Shown here: one piece after another, positions 6,956 through 8,616 of the stretch
Position numbering within the stretch: position 1 is the first letter of the stretch
Layout of the letters: every line of letters starts with the position of its first letter
Assembly (NCBI GenBank): GCA_023406965.1
Contig: JAEXTI010000021.1
Span: 1-8,616 of the forward strand
From: Chloroflexota bacterium
GTDB taxonomy: Bacteria > Chloroflexota > Anaerolineae > Anaerolineales > Anaerolineaceae
Length of the DNA: 8,616 bases
Direction: 5' to 3'
The notes under the pieces: generated by a model
Seen by the model: only the letters and a program-made list of their open reading frames with translations
Told to the model about the DNA's origin: nothing
The model's database searches: none
Translations under genes and position numbers: made by a program

Positions 6956-6968
6956 CAATTGGCCTTAA

Positions 6969-6982
6969 ATTTTTGCAAAAAT
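6969..6982. promoter_or_regulatory. 14-bp perfect palindrome in the AraC leader
   Basis: ATTTTTGCAAAAAT is fully self-complementary and lies just upstream of the AraC ribosome site (AAGG at 6963-6966), downstream of the predicted promoter. It could be an operator for feedback control of the regulator. Its A/T-only flanks around a GC centre make chance occurrence in this AT-rich gap quite possible. Confidence 0.3.
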
Positions 6983-6999
6983 CTAAAAAATATATCCAT

Positions 7000-7028
7000 A
7001 TCATAACCAGGATTTTGCTATTATTCAA
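7000..7028 (-). promoter_or_regulatory. Predicted promoter of the AraC gene
   Basis: On the minus strand, TTGAAT (7023-7028) and TATGAT (7000-7005) are separated by exactly 17 bases, matching sigma-70-type spacing. The -10 has one mismatch and the -35 two. Transcription would begin near 6993 and give a leader of about 38 bases before the ATG. The fit of spacing and position makes this the best promoter candidate in the divergent gap. Confidence 0.5.
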
Positions 7029-7030
7029 CG

Positions 7031-7066
7031 TAGAATAGATGAATTCCATAAATTCCTGGAAAAGGA
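7031..7066 (+). promoter_or_regulatory. Possible -10 box and ribosome site of the beta-mannosidase gene
   Basis: TAGAAT (7031-7036) is one mismatch from TATAAT and lies 36 bases upstream of the start codon. No -35-like hexamer sits 16-18 bases before it, as expected for a promoter that needs an activator such as the divergent AraC protein (inference). AAAGGA (7061-7066), six bases before the ATG, is a good Shine-Dalgarno sequence and fixes the start. The promoter part is uncertain, the ribosome site is firm. Confidence 0.35.
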
Positions 7067-7072
7067 TCCCCA

Positions 7073-8616
7073 ATGATCAAACTATCCCTGTCTGGCAACT
7101 GGCAAATGCGTGAAGTAAACAGCAACGAATGGCTGCCCGCAATCGTCCCTGGCGGAAACTTCACCGACTTGATGGCCGCCGGAAAAATCCCCGATCCATT
7201 CGACCGTGAAAACGAAAAGCAGGTGCAGTGGGTGGCGGACCGCGATTGGGAATATCACCGCCAGTTCGAGGTAAGTGACGACTTGCTCAACGAAGAACAC
7301 ATCGAACTCGTTTGTCACGGACTGGATACGCTAGCCGAAGTCACCCTTAACGGTCAGCTCCTGGGCAAAACCGACAACATGTTCCGCACCTACACTTGGG
7401 ATATGAAGAACGCTCTCCAGGCAGGCCAGAATAAACTGTCAATCCTCTTCCACTCCCCAGTTGCTTACATTAACAAGCGCCAGCAAGAACGTAAATTGCC
7501 CACTGCCATGAACGGCGGCATGGCCTACTTGCGCAAAGTGCAAAGCCACTTCGGCTGGGATTGGGGTCCGCGCTTGCCCGTCAGCGGAATCTGGCGCGAA
7601 ATCGAGCTGCGCGGCTATACAACTGCCAGGCTCACCGACGTTCACCTCCGCCAACATCACCAGGATGGGCGGGTAAACTTGACCGCCGACGCGCAGGTGG
7701 AAACCTGGCAAGCGGCACATCTTATGCTCCGCATGAAACTAACCGGCCCGGATGGCTCCGTACAAGAGGTGGAAACCCCCTTCGACTCAGCCACAGGTAG
7801 TCCGCACTCCACCAGCACACAGCTATCGCTGGAAGTAGAATCACCGCAACTGTGGTGGCCCAACGGCCTCGGCGAGCAACCACTATATCAAGTAGAAGTA
7901 ATTTTGGTAGCAGACGAGCAGGCTCTGGACGCACGCACCTTCCAGGTGGGACTGCGCCGTCTGTCACTGCGCCAGGACCCCGATGCATGGGGCAAAACCT
8001 TCACCTTTGAGGTCAACGGCGTGCCACTGTTTGCCAAAGGAGCCGACTGGATCCCCGCTGACTCCTTCCCCACCCGCCTGAACTCCGAGCGCTACGAACG
8101 CTGGATCCGCGACTGCGCCGCAGCCAATATGAACATGCTCCGCGTCTGGGGTGGCGGGTATTACGAGGACGAGGCCTTCTTCGATGCCTGCGACCGCCAT
8201 GGCATCCTGGTCTGGCACGATTTCATGTATGCCTGTGCCGCCTACCCCTTCGATGAACCTGCATTCCTCGAAAATGCCCGCCTCGAAGCCGTCGACGCGA
8301 TACGCCGCCTGAGGCATCGCGCCAGCCTGGCTTTGTGGTGCGGCAACAATGAGATCGAAATGATGTGGGGATTGTTCAATCGCGACAAATCTCTCACCGC
8401 CGCCTGTGACAGCTTCTTCTATCACCAACTGCCCGAATGGTTATCCGAGCTTGACCCCGACCGCCCTTATTGGCCCAGTTCACCCTCTTCGGGCGAATTC
8501 TTAAAGCAAACCAACAGCGACGCTTATGGAGACACCCATTTATGGCAGGTCTGGCATGGATTGCAGCCCTTCACCTTCTACCGCAAGCGCATGACCCGCT
8601 TCGCCAGTGAATTCGG
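7073..8616 (+). CDS. Beta-mannosidase, glycoside hydrolase family 2 (3' end outside window)
   Basis: The first 514 residues of an enzyme that removes beta-linked mannose from the non-reducing end of manno-oligosaccharides. There is no signal peptide (MIKLSLSGNW), so it probably acts in the cytoplasm on imported oligosaccharides. The domain order is GH2 type: a sugar-binding jelly roll (about 1-175) with HFGWDWGPRLPVSGIWR (159-175), an Ig-like domain to about 295, then the barrel from about 300 with AKGADWIPADSF (321-332) and RVWGGGYYEDEAFFD (357-371). The acid/base glutamate is E427 in WCGNNE, and the predicted nucleophile is E513 in ASEFG at the very end. Their spacing fits what I recall of Cellulomonas fimi Man2A (E429 and E519). 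Family members are usually 800-860 residues, so roughly 60% is present. The start is fixed by AAAGGA six bases upstream. No frameshift is seen. The regulator is divergent. Confidence 0.95.
   Translation, partial: MIKLSLSGNWQMREVNSNEWLPAIVPGGNFTDLMAAGKIPDPFDRENEKQVQWVADRDWEYHRQFEVSDDLLNEEHIELVCHGLDTLAEVTLNGQLLGKTDNMFRTYTWDMKNALQAGQNKLSILFHSPVAYINKRQQERKLPTAMNGGMAYLRKVQSHFGWDWGPRLPVSGIWREIELRGYTTARLTDVHLRQHHQDGRVNLTADAQVETWQAAHLMLRMKLTGPDGSVQEVETPFDSATGSPHSTSTQLSLEVESPQLWWPNGLGEQPLYQVEVILVADEQALDARTFQVGLRRLSLRQDPDAWGKTFTFEVNGVPLFAKGADWIPADSFPTRLNSERYERWIRDCAAANMNMLRVWGGGYYEDEAFFDACDRHGILVWHDFMYACAAYPFDEPAFLENARLEAVDAIRRLRHRASLALWCGNNEIEMMWGLFNRDKSLTAACDSFFYHQLPEWLSELDPDRPYWPSSPSSGEFLKQTNSDAYGDTHLWQVWHGLQPFTFYRKRMTRFASEF

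Noticed and set aside
7042..7056. AATTCC repeated at 7042 and 7051 as possible AraC half-sites
   Set aside because: The copies are short, and nine-base spacing does not fit the roughly 21-base spacing typical of AraC direct-repeat sites. They also lie downstream of the likely -10.
7964..8428. Minus-strand open frame of 154 residues
   Set aside because: It lies antisense to the beta-mannosidase catalytic domain, whose motifs are intact. The frame is open only because of codon bias on the coding strand.

Overview
The window looks like a stretch of bacterial chromosome of moderate GC content with dense, tightly packed genes. No rRNA, tRNA, CRISPR array or mobile element is visible. The combination of a DUF4129/MoxR/DUF58 cassette, an AraC-type regulator and a cytoplasmic-type GH2 beta-mannosidase fits a polysaccharide-using heterotroph. 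Chloroflexota (Anaerolineae-like) is my best guess, but this is an impression from gene content and protein style, and no marker gene is present to prove it.

Layout. (1) Positions 1-94 hold the last 30 codons of a plus-strand gene of unknown identity. (2) Positions 108-4513 are a minus-strand, five-gene operon read from right to left: a DUF4129 membrane protein, a small multi-span membrane protein, a MoxR-type AAA+ ATPase, a DUF58 (vWA-like) protein and a terminal multi-span membrane protein. Every junction overlaps (8, 35, 8 and 4 bp), so the five genes are almost certainly co-transcribed and translationally coupled. A perfect TATAAT box and a 12-bp palindrome lie just upstream of the first gene. 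(3) Positions 4514-4759 are a divergent intergenic region with two inverted repeats in the leader of the next gene. (4) Positions 4760-6046 encode a 12-span MFS transporter on the plus strand. (5) Positions 6047-6208 separate it from a convergent AraC-family regulator (6209-6955, minus) and contain a strong stem-loop. (6) A short AT-rich divergent promoter region (6956-7072) separates the regulator from a GH2 beta-mannosidase (7073 to the end, plus). The window edge cuts that gene just after its predicted catalytic nucleophile.

How the genes may work together. The MoxR/DUF58/DUF4129 set is a recurring bacterial module in which a MoxR ATPase is thought to act as a chaperone or remodelling factor on a membrane-anchored vWA-like partner. 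Its job here is unknown and no transglutaminase is present in the window. The right third looks like a small glycan-use locus: the AraC regulator is divergent from the beta-mannosidase and probably controls it, and the MFS protein could import a sugar or disaccharide, although nothing in its sequence fixes its substrate. I found no clear sign of an entirely new system. The most open points are the two unrecognised membrane proteins in the operon and the regulatory palindromes.
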